From contig DATKBL010000074.1 in NCBI GenBank assembly GCA_035513995.1, positions 1-23,668 on the forward strand: DNA of 23,668 bases, read 5' to 3'. The notes below the pieces were generated by a model, which saw only the letters and a list, made by a program, of their open reading frames with translations, was not told where the DNA came from and did not search any database. Both the position numbers and the translations under genes were made by a program. This document shows positions 13,786 to 21,892 of the stretch, piece by piece. This DNA comes from DASUTW01 sp035513995 (GTDB lineage Bacteria > Actinomycetota > UBA4738 > CALAEC01). The stretch's first letter is position 1; each line of letters opens with the position of its first letter.

Positions 13786-14668
13786 GAGCCAGCTCCGCTC
13801 CCCTCATCCGGCGCCTCCCCTCCGGGAGCACCTCCTCGAGCGCCACCGCCCCTTCCCCAACGGCGACCACGAGCTCCTCCGGCGAGACGACCGTCCCCGG
13901 CTCGCCGCCCTCACCGTCCACCGCCCTCGCCCGGTAGACCTTCAAGACCTTTCCCCGCAGCCGGGTCCTCGCCCCCGGCTCGGGCGAGAGCGCGCGCACC
14001 CGGCGAACGACGGCGTCGGCCGGCTCCGACCAGTCGATCCACTCCTCCTCACGAGGGATCTTCGGCGCGACCGTGGCCCTTGCCTCGTCCTGGGGACGCT
14101 CCTCGATGTCCTCGAACCGATCGAGCGTCTCCACGAGCAGGCGCGCGCCGAGGACGGCCAGGCGCTGGCCGAGGGCGCCGGCGTCGTCGTCGTCCCCGAT
14201 CGGCTCCTCTGCCTGGAGCAGGATCGGCCCGGTGTCCATCCCCTCGTCCATCCGCATCGTCGTCACGCCGGTCGTGGCCAGGCCCTCGAGGATCGCGCGG
14301 CGCACGGGGTCGGCGCCACGGAGCTCCGGCAGGAGCGAGAAGTGCACGTTGATCGGGGCGAGACGCGGCACCGCCAGGATGTCGGCGGGGAGGATCTCTC
14401 CGTAGGCGACCACGACGAGGACGTCGGGCTCGGCGCGCTCCAGCGCCTCGCGGCCCTCCCCCTCCTTGACCGTGGCCACCTCATGGAGAGAGAGCCCGAG
14501 GCGGCGGGCGGCCCCGGCCACCGCGGTGGGCCGCGGCTCGCCCCCGCGTCCCGCCGGCCTGGGCTCGCGGGTCACCACCACGACCGTCTCGTGCGGGGAG
14601 GCGGCCAGCGCCTCGAGCGTCGGGACCGAGCGCGGGTCGTTGCCGAGGAACGCGACGCGGAGCGCCAC
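13748..14668 (-). CDS. fmt: Methionyl-tRNA formyltransferase
   Basis: It formylates Met-tRNA-fMet with 10-formyl-tetrahydrofolate to make the initiator tRNA. The 306 residues show the catalytic block NVHFSLLPELRGADPV, then TGVTTMRMDEGMDTGPIL, with the catalytic Asn, His and Asp present, and a C-terminal OB-like domain (WIDWSEPADAVVRRVRALSP, LRGKVLKVYRA). The GTG start follows the def stop directly with no gap, the usual def-fmt pair in which formyl addition and removal are co-expressed. It is followed by rsmB with a 38-nt overlap. Confidence 0.97.
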   Translation of the reverse strand: MALRVAFLGNDPRSVPTLEALAASPHETVVVVTREPRPAGRGGEPRPTAVAGAARRLGLSLHEVATVKEGEGREALERAEPDVLVVVAYGEILPADILAVPRLAPINVHFSLLPELRGADPVRRAILEGLATTGVTTMRMDEGMDTGPILLQAEEPIGDDDDAGALGQRLAVLGARLLVETLDRFEDIEERPQDEARATVAPKIPREEEWIDWSEPADAVVRRVRALSPEPGARTRLRGKVLKVYRARAVDGEGGEPGTVVSPEELVVAVGEGAVALEEVLPEGRRRMRGAELAHGHRPEPGERLG

Positions 14669-15193
14669 TCAGAGCGCGCGCGAGGGGTCCATGGGGGTGG
14701 GCGCCAGGCCCAGCTCCTGCCGCCGCAGCTCGGCCATCGCGCGCTTCCGCTCCTCCTCGTCGAGCCGGTCGATGAACAGCATGCCGTCGATGTGGTCGAC
14801 CTCGTGCTGGAGCACCCGGGCCAGGAGCTCCTCGGCCTCGATCCGCACCGGTCGACCCCTCGTGTCGAAGCCCTCGGCGGTCACCCGCATCGCCCGACGC
14901 ACCTCGAAGTAGAGCCCGGGGATCGAGAGGCACCCCTCCTCGCCAACCTGCTCACCCGCCTGGCTCGACAGCGTCGGGTTGACGAGTGAGGCCGGCCCCT
15001 CGCCGATGTCGTAGACGATCAGCCGGATCGAGCGCCCGACCTGCGGGGCGGCGAGTCCCACGCCTGGGGCCTCGTGCATCGTCTCGATCATGTCCTCGGC
15101 GAGCGCCCGCAGCGCGTCGTCGAACTCCTCGACCGGGCCGGCCGGCTGGCGGAGCACCGGGTCGCCCAGCGTCCGGATCGGAAGGATCGCCAT
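14669..15193 (-). CDS. def: Peptide deformylase
   Basis: It removes the N-formyl group from nascent proteins at the ribosome. The 174-residue metalloenzyme has all three family motifs: GVGLAAPQVG, EGCLSIPG (metal-ligand Cys) and QHEVDHIDG (two metal-ligand His and catalytic Glu). The N-terminus MAILPIRTLGDPVLRQPA is typical. ATG 15193 is chosen because AAGGAG (15200-15205) lies 6 nt upstream; a longer frame would run into priA. It is co-transcribed with fmt. Confidence 0.97.
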   Translation of the reverse strand: MAILPIRTLGDPVLRQPAGPVEEFDDALRALAEDMIETMHEAPGVGLAAPQVGRSIRLIVYDIGEGPASLVNPTLSSQAGEQVGEEGCLSIPGLYFEVRRAMRVTAEGFDTRGRPVRIEAEELLARVLQHEVDHIDGMLFIDRLDEEERKRAMAELRRQELGLAPTPMDPSRAL

Positions 15194-15199
15194 CTCGCA

Positions 15200-15205
15200 C
15201 TCCTT
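15200..15205 (-). promoter_or_regulatory. Ribosome-binding site fixing the def start
   Basis: AAGGAG on the minus strand is 6 nt before ATG 15193. It lies in the 13-nt gap after priA and rules out the longer upstream frame. Confidence 0.8.
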
Positions 15206-15206
15206 G

Positions 15207-17009
15207 TCACAGTCGCGGCTCGGCCTCGACCCTCTCGACGACGCGCTCGCCGACGAGGCCGAGGATGCGCTCCCGGAACGCCGCGAGGGCGTCGGGGCGG
15301 ATCGCCACCAAGCATACCGCCTGGTCTCCGAGCGGCGTGGCCAGCAGGTGGGCCGGTTGGAGCGCCCGGAGGGCCTCCTCGAGCTCCGGAGACCCCAGCA
15401 CCCGGAACAGAGGCACCCCCGGAGGGAACCCCGCCTCCTCGCGGCGGGCGCGCTCGCGCCGGTGGAAGTGCAGAGGGTCCCACCGCACGAGCGCCTGGAC
15501 CGCCGGGTCCCCCGGCTCCCGGGTCTGGACCAGTACCCGCCCTCCCTCCGCTCGCGGGCCCGCCCAGGCGGCCGCCTCGAACCAGGTGGCGAGCACCTGC
15601 TCGGGAGCCTCGAGGCCCGCGCGGCGGCGCGCGCGATCGGCGTCGAGGATGCCCACGAGCCCGATCGACCGCGGGCCAAGATCCTTCACCGCGGCGGCCG
15701 TCCCCACCACGACCTCGCCCGGCTCAGGACCGGCGGCCGCGCCGTCGTCCACGCGGCGAACCGGCAGCTTCGTCACGCCGCGGGCCCATTCCTCGATGCG
15801 CTCCGTGCCGCCCCGCTCCACTCCGAAGTCCGCGGCTCCGCACGCCGCGCAGCGGCCGCCGGCCCCGCACACCGCGCAGGCCTCGCGACGCTCGCGCACG
15901 ACGATCGGCCCGTGGCAGATCGCGCAGCGGGCGGGCTCGCCGCACGCCCGGCAGATCCGCGCCGTCCCGTAGCCGCGCCGGGACACCAGCAGGAACGCCC
16001 CACGCGCCGATCTCAGCATGGTCCCCAGGCGGGTCGATCGGTCCTCGTCGGCCGGCTTCGTGGTCTCCACGAGCGGGGCGGCGGCCCGTTCTCTCTCGCG
16101 GGGCGCCCGCACCAACACGGCCGCGCGGTCGTCGACCATGGCCGCGGCGTGGGCGCTGGGAGACAGGCCGGCCAGCACGCAGACGGCCCGCTCGAGCTCC
16201 GCACGAGCCAGCGCCACCTCCCGCGGGTGGTAGGCGGGGGTCCGCTCCTCTCGGTGGACCGCGTGGGCCTCGCGATGGACCCACACGAGACCCGGCCGCC
16301 GGACGAGCGAGAACACCGCGGGCCTCGTCCCCACCACGACCCGGTACCGGCCGCGAAGGATCTCGAGCCAGGTCCGGTAGCGGGCCCGTCGGTCGCCTCC
16401 GGCGAACAGGACCCCTGCCGGCCCCGCCGCCTCCAGGACGGCCGCCGCCACCCTGGGGAGGGGGTCGACCTCGGGGATCACGACCACCGCGTCCCGGCCG
16501 CCCGCCAGGGTGGCCAAGACCGCCTCCACGCACACGGTCGCCTCGTCCTCAGGAAGCGGACGGACGACGAACACTCCTCCCTCGCTGCCGCGACACGCCG
16601 TCAGCAGCCTCCCCCCCTCCTCGTAGCGTCCGAGGACCTTCGGAGGAGGGCCGCCGGGCTCCCGGGGAGCAGGTGACGAGCCCCCCTCCTCCGAGGCCAC
16701 CCGCGGCGGCACCGCCCTATCGATCGCGACCGACAGGGGCACGACGTACCGCTCCCGCATCCAGGCGAACAGATCCAGTGCCCGCTCGTCGAAGGCGGGC
16801 TCCTTCGACAGCACCCGGCGCACCGGCAGCACACGGGAGGGGACGTCCTCGGTCTCCCCCAGCACCCAACCGTGGACGGTCCGGCCGTGGAAGGTCACGC
16901 TGACGACGGAGCCGACGGGGGCCGGGACGTCGTCGGGGAGAAGGTAGGTGAACGGACGATCGAGCTCGAGGCGGGGCAGGTCGATCGCGACCTCGACCGG
17001 CCGACCCAC
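15207..17009 (-). CDS. priA: Replication restart protein PriA, helicase-motif-deficient actinobacterial type
   Basis: PriA normally recognises stalled forks and reloads the replisome. This 600-residue protein keeps the N-terminal DNA-binding domain (AIDLPRLELDRPFTYLLPDD, residues 8-27). It also keeps the eight-cysteine zinc region (Cys353, 356, 362, 365, 378, 381, 387, 390). The helicase motifs have decayed: there is no GxGKT Walker A (the region around 145-165 reads GGVFVVRPLPEDEATVCVEA), and the usual VDEEH is VHREAH (243-248). Actinobacterial PriA homologues are known to lack recognisable helicase motifs, so this is a lineage trait rather than a broken gene. It probably acts as a non-helicase fork-binding or loading protein. 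GTG 17009, 5 nt after the metK stop, is the best start; the ribosome-binding site (TAGGA) is weak. Confidence 0.93.
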   Translation of the reverse strand: MGRPVEVAIDLPRLELDRPFTYLLPDDVPAPVGSVVSVTFHGRTVHGWVLGETEDVPSRVLPVRRVLSKEPAFDERALDLFAWMRERYVVPLSVAIDRAVPPRVASEEGGSSPAPREPGGPPPKVLGRYEEGGRLLTACRGSEGGVFVVRPLPEDEATVCVEAVLATLAGGRDAVVVIPEVDPLPRVAAAVLEAAGPAGVLFAGGDRRARYRTWLEILRGRYRVVVGTRPAVFSLVRRPGLVWVHREAHAVHREERTPAYHPREVALARAELERAVCVLAGLSPSAHAAAMVDDRAAVLVRAPRERERAAAPLVETTKPADEDRSTRLGTMLRSARGAFLLVSRRGYGTARICRACGEPARCAICHGPIVVRERREACAVCGAGGRCAACGAADFGVERGGTERIEEWARGVTKLPVRRVDDGAAAGPEPGEVVVGTAAAVKDLGPRSIGLVGILDADRARRRAGLEAPEQVLATWFEAAAWAGPRAEGGRVLVQTREPGDPAVQALVRWDPLHFHRRERARREEAGFPPGVPLFRVLGSPELEEALRALQPAHLLATPLGDQAVCLVAIRPDALAAFRERILGLVGERVVERVEAEPRL

Positions 17010-17014
17010 CGGTC

Positions 17015-18199
17015 CTACCCGAACGCGCGCCGGAGCTCGTCGGCCTTGTCGGTGGCCTCCCATGGAACGTCCTTGCGCCCGAAGTGCCCGTAGGCCGCCG
17101 TCTCGCGGTAGATCGGGCGCCGGAGGTCGAGGTCTCGGATGATCGCCGCCGGCCGGAAGTCGAACAGCTCCCGCACCGTCTCCTCGAGCCCGTGGGGGTC
17201 GACCTCGGAGGTGCCGAACGTCTCCAGCACGAACGACACCGGGTGGGCGGTGCCGATCGCGTATGCCACCTGGATCTGGGCCCGGTCGGCGAGCCCCGCC
17301 GCCACCACGTTCTTCGCCACGTAGCGGACGAAGTAGGCCCCGGAGCGGTCCACCTTCGTGGGGTCCTTGCCGCTGAAGCAGCCGCCTCCGTGGGGGACGA
17401 GCCCTCCGTAGGAGTCCACGATGATCTTCCGACCCGTCAGCCCCGTGTCGGCAGCCGGACCTCCTCGCTCGAACCTCCCTGTGGGGTTCACCATGTGGAC
17501 CACGCCCTCGGCGTCGAGGCCGACCTCGGCCAGCACCGGGTCGATCACGTGCTCGACCACGTCGGGCGTGAGGAGGGTCTCCACGTCGACCTCCTCGCGG
17601 TGCTGGGCCGAGATGACCACGGTGGTGATCCGGCGCGGGCGGTCGTCCTCGTACTCCACGGTAACCTGGCTCTTCCCGTCGGGGCGGAGGTAGGGCACGA
17701 CCCCGGCCTTGCGCACGTCGGCGAGGCGCTTCGTGAGCCGGTGCGCGACGGCGATCGGGGCGGGCATCAACTCGGCCGTCTCGGTGCACGCGTAGCCGAT
17801 CATCATCCCCTGGTCGCCCGCGCCCAGCCTGTCGAGCTCGTCGTCGGAGCCTCGCCGCGACTCCCATGAGTCCTCGACGCCCTGCGCGATGTCGCCCGCC
17901 TGCTCCTGGATCGCGGTGATCACGCCGCACGCGGCTCCGTCGATGCCCAGCGCGGGGTCGGTGTAGCCGACGTCGGTGATCGTCTGGCGCACGACGTCAC
18001 GAAGATCCACGTACGTGCGGGTCGAGATCTCGCCAGCGATGATCGCCAGGCCCGAGGTGACCAGCGTCTCGCACGCCACCCTCGCGTTGGCGTCGTCGGT
18101 GAGGATCGCGTCGAGGACCGCGTCGGAGATCTGGTCGGCCAGCTTGTCGGGGTGCCCCTCGGTCACCGACTCCGAGGTGAACAGGTGGGTCCGCGCCAT
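17015..18199 (-). CDS. metK: S-adenosylmethionine synthase
   Basis: It makes AdoMet from methionine and ATP. AdoMet is the methyl donor for both methyltransferases in this window, RsmB and the SpoU fusion. The 394 residues are full length: THLFTSESVTEGHPDKLADQ at the N-terminus, GAGDQGMMIGYA (126-137) and the phosphate-loop region GGGCFSGKDPTKVDRSGAY (271-289). In the last motif Cys274 and Gly287 replace the more common Ala residues, a conservative change. No ribosome-binding site precedes the ATG. TAGAAT sits exactly 7 nt upstream, pointing to a leaderless transcript in addition to read-through from coaBC (24-nt gap). Confidence 0.98.
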   Translation of the reverse strand: MARTHLFTSESVTEGHPDKLADQISDAVLDAILTDDANARVACETLVTSGLAIIAGEISTRTYVDLRDVVRQTITDVGYTDPALGIDGAACGVITAIQEQAGDIAQGVEDSWESRRGSDDELDRLGAGDQGMMIGYACTETAELMPAPIAVAHRLTKRLADVRKAGVVPYLRPDGKSQVTVEYEDDRPRRITTVVISAQHREEVDVETLLTPDVVEHVIDPVLAEVGLDAEGVVHMVNPTGRFERGGPAADTGLTGRKIIVDSYGGLVPHGGGCFSGKDPTKVDRSGAYFVRYVAKNVVAAGLADRAQIQVAYAIGTAHPVSFVLETFGTSEVDPHGLEETVRELFDFRPAAIIRDLDLRRPIYRETAAYGHFGRKDVPWEATDKADELRRAFG

Positions 18200-18206
18200 G
18201 CCCGGG

Positions 18207-18212
18207 ATTCTA
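18207..18212 (-). promoter_or_regulatory. Candidate leaderless -10 box for metK
   Basis: TAGAAT, overlapping TATAGA, lies exactly 7 nt before the metK ATG in the 24-nt gap after coaBC. The placement matches leaderless promoters common in actinobacteria. No -35 was recognised and there is no Shine-Dalgarno. Confidence 0.5.
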
Positions 18213-18223
18213 TACGCGGGCGC

Positions 18224-19417
18224 TCACCCGAGGAGCTTGGCCAGGCGGTCCGCGATCGCGCGGGCGAGATCGCGCTTGGTCCACTCCCGGAGCGGCTCGT
18301 CGTCACCGGAGGCCGAGAGGATCATCGCCCGGTTCGTCTCGGCGTCGAAGCCCGTGCCCGGCCTCCCCACCTCGTTGACGACGACGAGGTCGAGGCCCTT
18401 CTCGGAGAGCTTCCTCCGCCCGGCGCCCTCGAGGTCGTCGGTCTCCGCGGCGAAGCCGATCAGCACGCGACCCTCCTTCGCCCGCCCCAGCTCGGCCAGG
18501 ATGTCGGGGGTCCGCTCCAGCCGGAGGTCAGGCCGGCCATCCTCCTTCTTCAGCTTCCTCCAGGAGGGCTCGGCGGGACGATAGTCGCTGACGGCGGCGG
18601 CCTTGACCACGGCGTGGGCATCCCCGAAGGCACGCAGAACCTCGTCGCGCATCTGGGCGGCGGTCTCCACCCGCCGCACCTCGACGCCGGGAAGGTCCGG
18701 GAGGTGCGTCGGGCCGGTGACCAGCACGACCTCGGCTCCGCGCCGGCGCGCCTCCTCGGCGATCGCGAAGCCCATCCGCCCGCTCGACCGGTTGCCCACG
18801 AAGCGCACCGCGTCGAACGGCTCGTAGGTCGGCCCGGCCGTCACCAGCACCCGCTTCCCGGTCAGGTCCCCTCCGCCCAGCGCCTCCTCGAGGGCCCGGG
18901 CGATCTCCTCCGGCTCGGCCATCCTGCCGATGCCCTCGTCGCCGGCCGCCAACGCCCCCTCGACCGGGCCGACGATCGTCACGCCGGCCTCGCGCAGCTG
19001 GGTCAGGTTCCGACGTGTCGGCGCCGCCTCGTACATCCCGGAGTGCATGGCCGGGGCCACGACGAGCGGACCCGTGAACTCGAGCAGGGTCGAGGTGACG
19101 AGGTCGTCGGCGATCCCGTTGGCGAGCTTCGCCACGATGTTCGCGGTGGCGGGGACCACCACGGCGGCGTCGGCCTCGCGGGCCAGCCGGACATGGAGCA
19201 CCGTCTCGGTTCGCTCGAAGACGTCGCTGTGGACGGCGCGGCCGGTCAGCGCGGCGAAGGTGTCGGCCCCGACGAAGCGGGTGGCCGAGGGGGTCATCGC
19301 GACCTGGATCTCGGCGCCGCGCTCCTGCAGCAGCCTGCAGAGGTAGGCGGCCTTGTACGCGGCGACGCCCCCCGTGACCGCGAGCAGAACGCGCCGCCCT
19401 GCCAGGGGGCTTGCCAC
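18224..19417 (-). CDS. coaBC: Bifunctional phosphopantothenoylcysteine decarboxylase / phosphopantothenate--cysteine ligase
   Basis: It catalyses two steps of coenzyme A synthesis. The flavoprotein CoaC half (residues 1-185) has GGVAAYKAAYL, catalytic His75 (HVRLAREAD), PATANIVAKLANGIADDL (89-106) and PAMH (122-125). Here His replaces the Asn found in E. coli, a form I recall as usual for actinobacteria. The loop that holds the catalytic Cys in E. coli Dfp reads ALAAGDEGIGRM, with Ala instead of Cys. The CoaB half (186-397) has VTAGPTYEPFDAVRFVGNRS, KAAAVSDY and the KLKK lysine segment. GTG 19417 starts 2 nt after the rpoZ stop, with GAGGAG upstream. The length of 397 is typical. Confidence 0.97.
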   Translation of the reverse strand: MASPLAGRRVLLAVTGGVAAYKAAYLCRLLQERGAEIQVAMTPSATRFVGADTFAALTGRAVHSDVFERTETVLHVRLAREADAAVVVPATANIVAKLANGIADDLVTSTLLEFTGPLVVAPAMHSGMYEAAPTRRNLTQLREAGVTIVGPVEGALAAGDEGIGRMAEPEEIARALEEALGGGDLTGKRVLVTAGPTYEPFDAVRFVGNRSSGRMGFAIAEEARRRGAEVVLVTGPTHLPDLPGVEVRRVETAAQMRDEVLRAFGDAHAVVKAAAVSDYRPAEPSWRKLKKEDGRPDLRLERTPDILAELGRAKEGRVLIGFAAETDDLEGAGRRKLSEKGLDLVVVNEVGRPGTGFDAETNRAMILSASGDDEPLREWTKRDLARAIADRLAKLLG

Positions 19418-19419
19418 GG

Positions 19420-19671
19420 CTACTCCTCGTCCTCGAGCTCCTCCGGCCGCTCGGCGGTCACCTTGTCCTCGGCGATCTCCTGGATCGAGATCGTCAGCGG
19501 CTTCTCGCGGAGCCCGCCGGTCTCGACGAGGGGCGGCACGAACTCGCCGCGGCCCTCCCCGAGCTGGCTGTAGTAGTTGTTGATCTCGCGAGCCCGGCGC
19601 GCGGCCAGGATCACGAGCGAGTACTTGGAGTCGACCTTCGAGAGCAGCACGTCGATGCTCGGCTCGATCAT
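19420..19671 (-). CDS. rpoZ: DNA-directed RNA polymerase omega subunit
   Basis: A small subunit that assists assembly of beta-prime into RNA polymerase. The 83 residues contain the family core DSKYSLVILAARRAREINNY, followed by an acidic tail with AEDKVTAERPEELEDEE. ATG 19671 gives the usual MIEPSIDVLLSKV start; an upstream open extension overlaps gmk and is not conserved. GAGGAG lies about 12 nt upstream, slightly far. It sits 16 nt after gmk and 2 nt before coaBC, the common gmk-rpoZ-coaBC order. Confidence 0.95.
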   Translation of the reverse strand: MIEPSIDVLLSKVDSKYSLVILAARRAREINNYYSQLGEGRGEFVPPLVETGGLREKPLTISIQEIAEDKVTAERPEELEDEE

Positions 19672-19687
19672 GGGATCAGGGTTCTCC

Positions 19688-20245
19688 TCACGGATCCGGT
19701 GCGTTGATGATAGCAAGAACCTCGGCCACAGCATCGTCGATCCGGTCATTCACCACCACGTGATCGAACCGGTCCGCCTCGTCCATCTCGCGCCGGGCCT
19801 CGCGCAGCCGGACCTTCAGCGACTCCCCGGTCTCGGTCCCGCGGGCGGCGAGGCGACGCCGCAACTCCTCCTCGGAGGGAGGCCGCAGGAACACGAGGAT
19901 CGCGTCGGGGACCCGCTCCCGGACGGTGCGCGCGCCCTGGACGTCGATCTCGAGCAGGACGTCCCGCCCGCTCGCGCGCGCCTCCTCGACATCCCCGACC
20001 AGGGTGCCGTAGCGGCGGCCGAACACCTCGGCCCACTCCAGGAAGGCTCCCCGCTCGATCAGCCCATCGAACGCGGCGTCGCCGAGGAATCGGTAGTGGA
20101 CGCCGTCCACCTCGCCGGGGCGAGGGTCGCGGGTCGTGGCCGAGACCGAGAGCGCGAGGTCGGGCCGGGCGGCGAGCACCTCACGGACGACGGTGCCCTT
20201 CCCGACGCCCGAGGGCCCGGAGACGACGACGAGGCGGCCTCGCAC
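19688..20245 (-). CDS. gmk: Guanylate kinase
   Basis: It phosphorylates GMP or dGMP to the diphosphate with ATP. The 185 residues have the P-loop SGPSGVGKGT (9-18), the GMP-binding segment SVSATTRDPRPGEVDGVHYRF and the LLEIDVQGARTVRE region. The GTG start is 19 nt after mihF with a GAGG-type ribosome-binding site near 20260. All expected residues are present and the length is normal. Confidence 0.98.
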   Translation of the reverse strand: MRGRLVVVSGPSGVGKGTVVREVLAARPDLALSVSATTRDPRPGEVDGVHYRFLGDAAFDGLIERGAFLEWAEVFGRRYGTLVGDVEEARASGRDVLLEIDVQGARTVRERVPDAILVFLRPPSEEELRRRLAARGTETGESLKVRLREARREMDEADRFDHVVVNDRIDDAVAEVLAIINAPDP

Positions 20246-20264
20246 GGCTGGCCGCCCCGGCGCC

Positions 20265-20582
20265 TCAGCGCCGCGAGAACTCCTCGAGGAGGGCCTCCCG
20301 CTGCTTGGAGCCGAGGCCTCGAACCCTTCGGCTCGAGGAGATGTCCAGCCGCTCCATGATCTTCCGCGCGCGGACCTTCCCCACCCCCGGCATCGACTCG
20401 AGGACGGCCGACACCCGCATCTTCCCCAGGATGTCGTCGCCCCCGGCCCGGTTCAGGACGTCGCGGAGCGAGAGGGAGCCCTTCTTCAGCTCCTGCTTGA
20501 CCACCGCTCGCTTCTTCCGCGCCACGGCGGCCTTCTCGAGTGCCTGACGTCGCTGTTCGGGAGTGAGCGATGGCAGGGGCAT
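20265..20582 (-). CDS. mihF: Actinobacterial integration host factor (mIHF)
   Basis: A nucleoid-associated DNA-bending protein, unrelated in fold to IHF-alpha/beta and found in actinobacteria. The 105 residues show the basic N-terminal helix (PSLTPEQRRQALEKAAVARK), LGKMRVSAVLESMPGVGKVR, a helix-two-turn-helix-type region (KIMERLDISSSRRVRGLG), and the closing KQREALLEEF. ATG 20582 has AAGGAGG (20587-20593) just upstream and a good promoter. It heads the gmk-rpoZ-coaBC-metK run. It is the strongest taxonomic marker in the window. Confidence 0.96.
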   Translation of the reverse strand: MPLPSLTPEQRRQALEKAAVARKKRAVVKQELKKGSLSLRDVLNRAGGDDILGKMRVSAVLESMPGVGKVRARKIMERLDISSSRRVRGLGSKQREALLEEFSRR

Positions 20583-20616
20583 ACATCCTCCTTCAGGTGG
20601 CTTCGGAAGCGCGGGG

Positions 20617-20646
20617 ATTATACCAACGGCGTTTTCCGAGCGACAA
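20617..20646 (-). promoter_or_regulatory. Promoter of the mihF-gmk operon
   Basis: On the minus strand TTGTCG (20641-20646), an 18-nt spacer and a perfect TATAAT (20617-20622). Transcription should begin near 20610, giving a leader of under 30 nt before the mihF ATG. It lies in the 93-nt gap after pyrE; no terminator hairpin for pyrE was recognised there. Confidence 0.8.
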
Positions 20647-20675
20647 TGCGGAACAGCAGGTCGTCAAGCACAGGA

Positions 20676-21224
20676 TCAGAGGTGCCGCGAGCCGCGACCG
20701 GCGAGCGGCTCGCCCGCGGCGCAGAGCGGGCACTCCTCGGGCGCGAAGACCAGGGCCTCGACGCGCGCCACCGCGCGCATCGGGAAGCCGAGCGGGGCCG
20801 CGGTGCGGTCGACCAGCGCCGCCACGCCGAGCGCCTCCGCGCCCGCCTCCCGGACCAGATCCCAGACCTCGCGGGCCGAGCCCCCCGTGGTGACCACGTC
20901 CTCCACCACGAGCGTCCGCTCGCCGGCCGACAGCGAGAATCCACGGCGGAGGGTCATGCGACCATCCTCGCGCTCGGCGAACAGGGACCGAGCCCCGGCC
21001 GCATGGGCGACGGCGAACCCGAGCGGGATCGCGCCCACGGCGGGCGAGACCACGGCCTCCACCCGCTCGTACCATGATGCGATCTCGCCGGCGAGCCTCG
21101 TCACGAGGGCCGGGTCCTCGAGCATCCGTGCCTTCTCGACGTACACGTCGGAGTGCTTCCCGGAGGTCAGGAGGAAGTGCCCCGACAGCACCGCCCCTCG
21201 CTCGGCGAGGAGGTCGAGCGTCAC
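20676..21224 (-). CDS. pyrE: Orotate phosphoribosyltransferase
   Basis: It joins orotate and PRPP to give OMP. The 182 residues contain the PRPP-binding motif TLVVEDVVTTGGSAREV (104-120), GHFLLTSGKHSDVYVEKA near the N-terminus and the flexible catalytic loop region around RSLFAEREDGRMTLRRGF. A C-terminal CPLC motif and GRGSR end are common in the subfamily found in diverse bacteria. The GTG start overlaps the pyrF stop as GTGA. It is the last gene of the pyrKDFE run. Confidence 0.97.
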   Translation of the reverse strand: MTLDLLAERGAVLSGHFLLTSGKHSDVYVEKARMLEDPALVTRLAGEIASWYERVEAVVSPAVGAIPLGFAVAHAAGARSLFAEREDGRMTLRRGFSLSAGERTLVVEDVVTTGGSAREVWDLVREAGAEALGVAALVDRTAAPLGFPMRAVARVEALVFAPEECPLCAAGEPLAGRGSRHL

Positions 21225-21892
21225 CCCTCGAGCTCCCGCGTGATCGCCCGGGCGGCCGCGGCCGGGTCGGCGGCCCGCGTGATCGGACGGCCCACGACGA
21301 GGAGGTCGGCCCCGCGCTCCACGGCCTCGCCCGGCGTGAGGACCCGAGCGTGGTCGTTCGGGCCGAGCCCCGTCGGCCGGATCCCGGGGACCACGATGAG
21401 CGGGCCCTCGCCCAGCGCCTCGCGCACCTCCCGGACGTGGTCGCCCGAGCAGACCACTCCGCGCGCGCCGGCCTCGATCGCCTCGAAGGCGAGCGAGGCC
21501 GGCGACGCGCCCGCCGCCTCCGCGAGGCTCGACAGAACCGTGACCGCGATCACCTCGGGCGGCTCCAAGCCGCGCTCGACGGCGCCTTCGGACGACCCGC
21601 GCGCCGCGGCGGCCACCATGTCGGGCCCTCCGAGCGCGTGCACCGTGATCATGGCCGCGCCGAGGGATCCCACGACGCGCGAGGCCCGCTCCACAGTCGT
21701 GGGGATGTCGTGCAGCTTCAGGTCCAGGAACACCGGGAGATGCCCCCGGAGGCGCCGCACCGACTCGGGGCCCTCCGCCGCGTACAGCTCCAGCCCGACC
21801 TTCACCATGCCCACGGTCCCGGCCAACTGCCGGGCGAGATCCTCTGCGGCGGCCACCGTGGAGACGTCAGCCGCCACGATGAGCCGGCTCAC
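21221..21892 (-). CDS. pyrF: Orotidine 5'-phosphate decarboxylase
   Basis: It converts OMP to UMP. The 223-residue TIM barrel has Lys31 (VKVGLELY), the catalytic FLDLKLHDIPTTV (55-67, with Asp57, Lys59 and Asp62), and the phosphate-binding VVPGIRPTGLG and VVGRPITRA. It belongs to the type common in Bacillus and E. coli, not the longer mycobacterial type. GTG 21892 gives the standard start (SRLIVAADV), with GGAGG just upstream. It overlaps the end of pyrD by 26 nt. Confidence 0.97.
   Translation of the reverse strand: MSRLIVAADVSTVAAAEDLARQLAGTVGMVKVGLELYAAEGPESVRRLRGHLPVFLDLKLHDIPTTVERASRVVGSLGAAMITVHALGGPDMVAAAARGSSEGAVERGLEPPEVIAVTVLSSLAEAAGASPASLAFEAIEAGARGVVCSGDHVREVREALGEGPLIVVPGIRPTGLGPNDHARVLTPGEAVERGADLLVVGRPITRAADPAAAARAITRELEG

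Noticed and set aside
15194..15679. N-terminal extension of def
   Set aside because: It is a shadow of priA in another frame; a good ribosome-binding site and the family start place def at 15193.
17010..17930. N-terminal extension of priA
   Set aside because: It is an out-of-frame reading of metK with no similarity; PriA begins at GTG 17009.
19704..19712. Extended -10-like TGCTATCAT near the end of gmk as an rpoZ promoter
   Set aside because: It lies in gmk coding sequence (codons for AII) and has no -35; there is not enough support.
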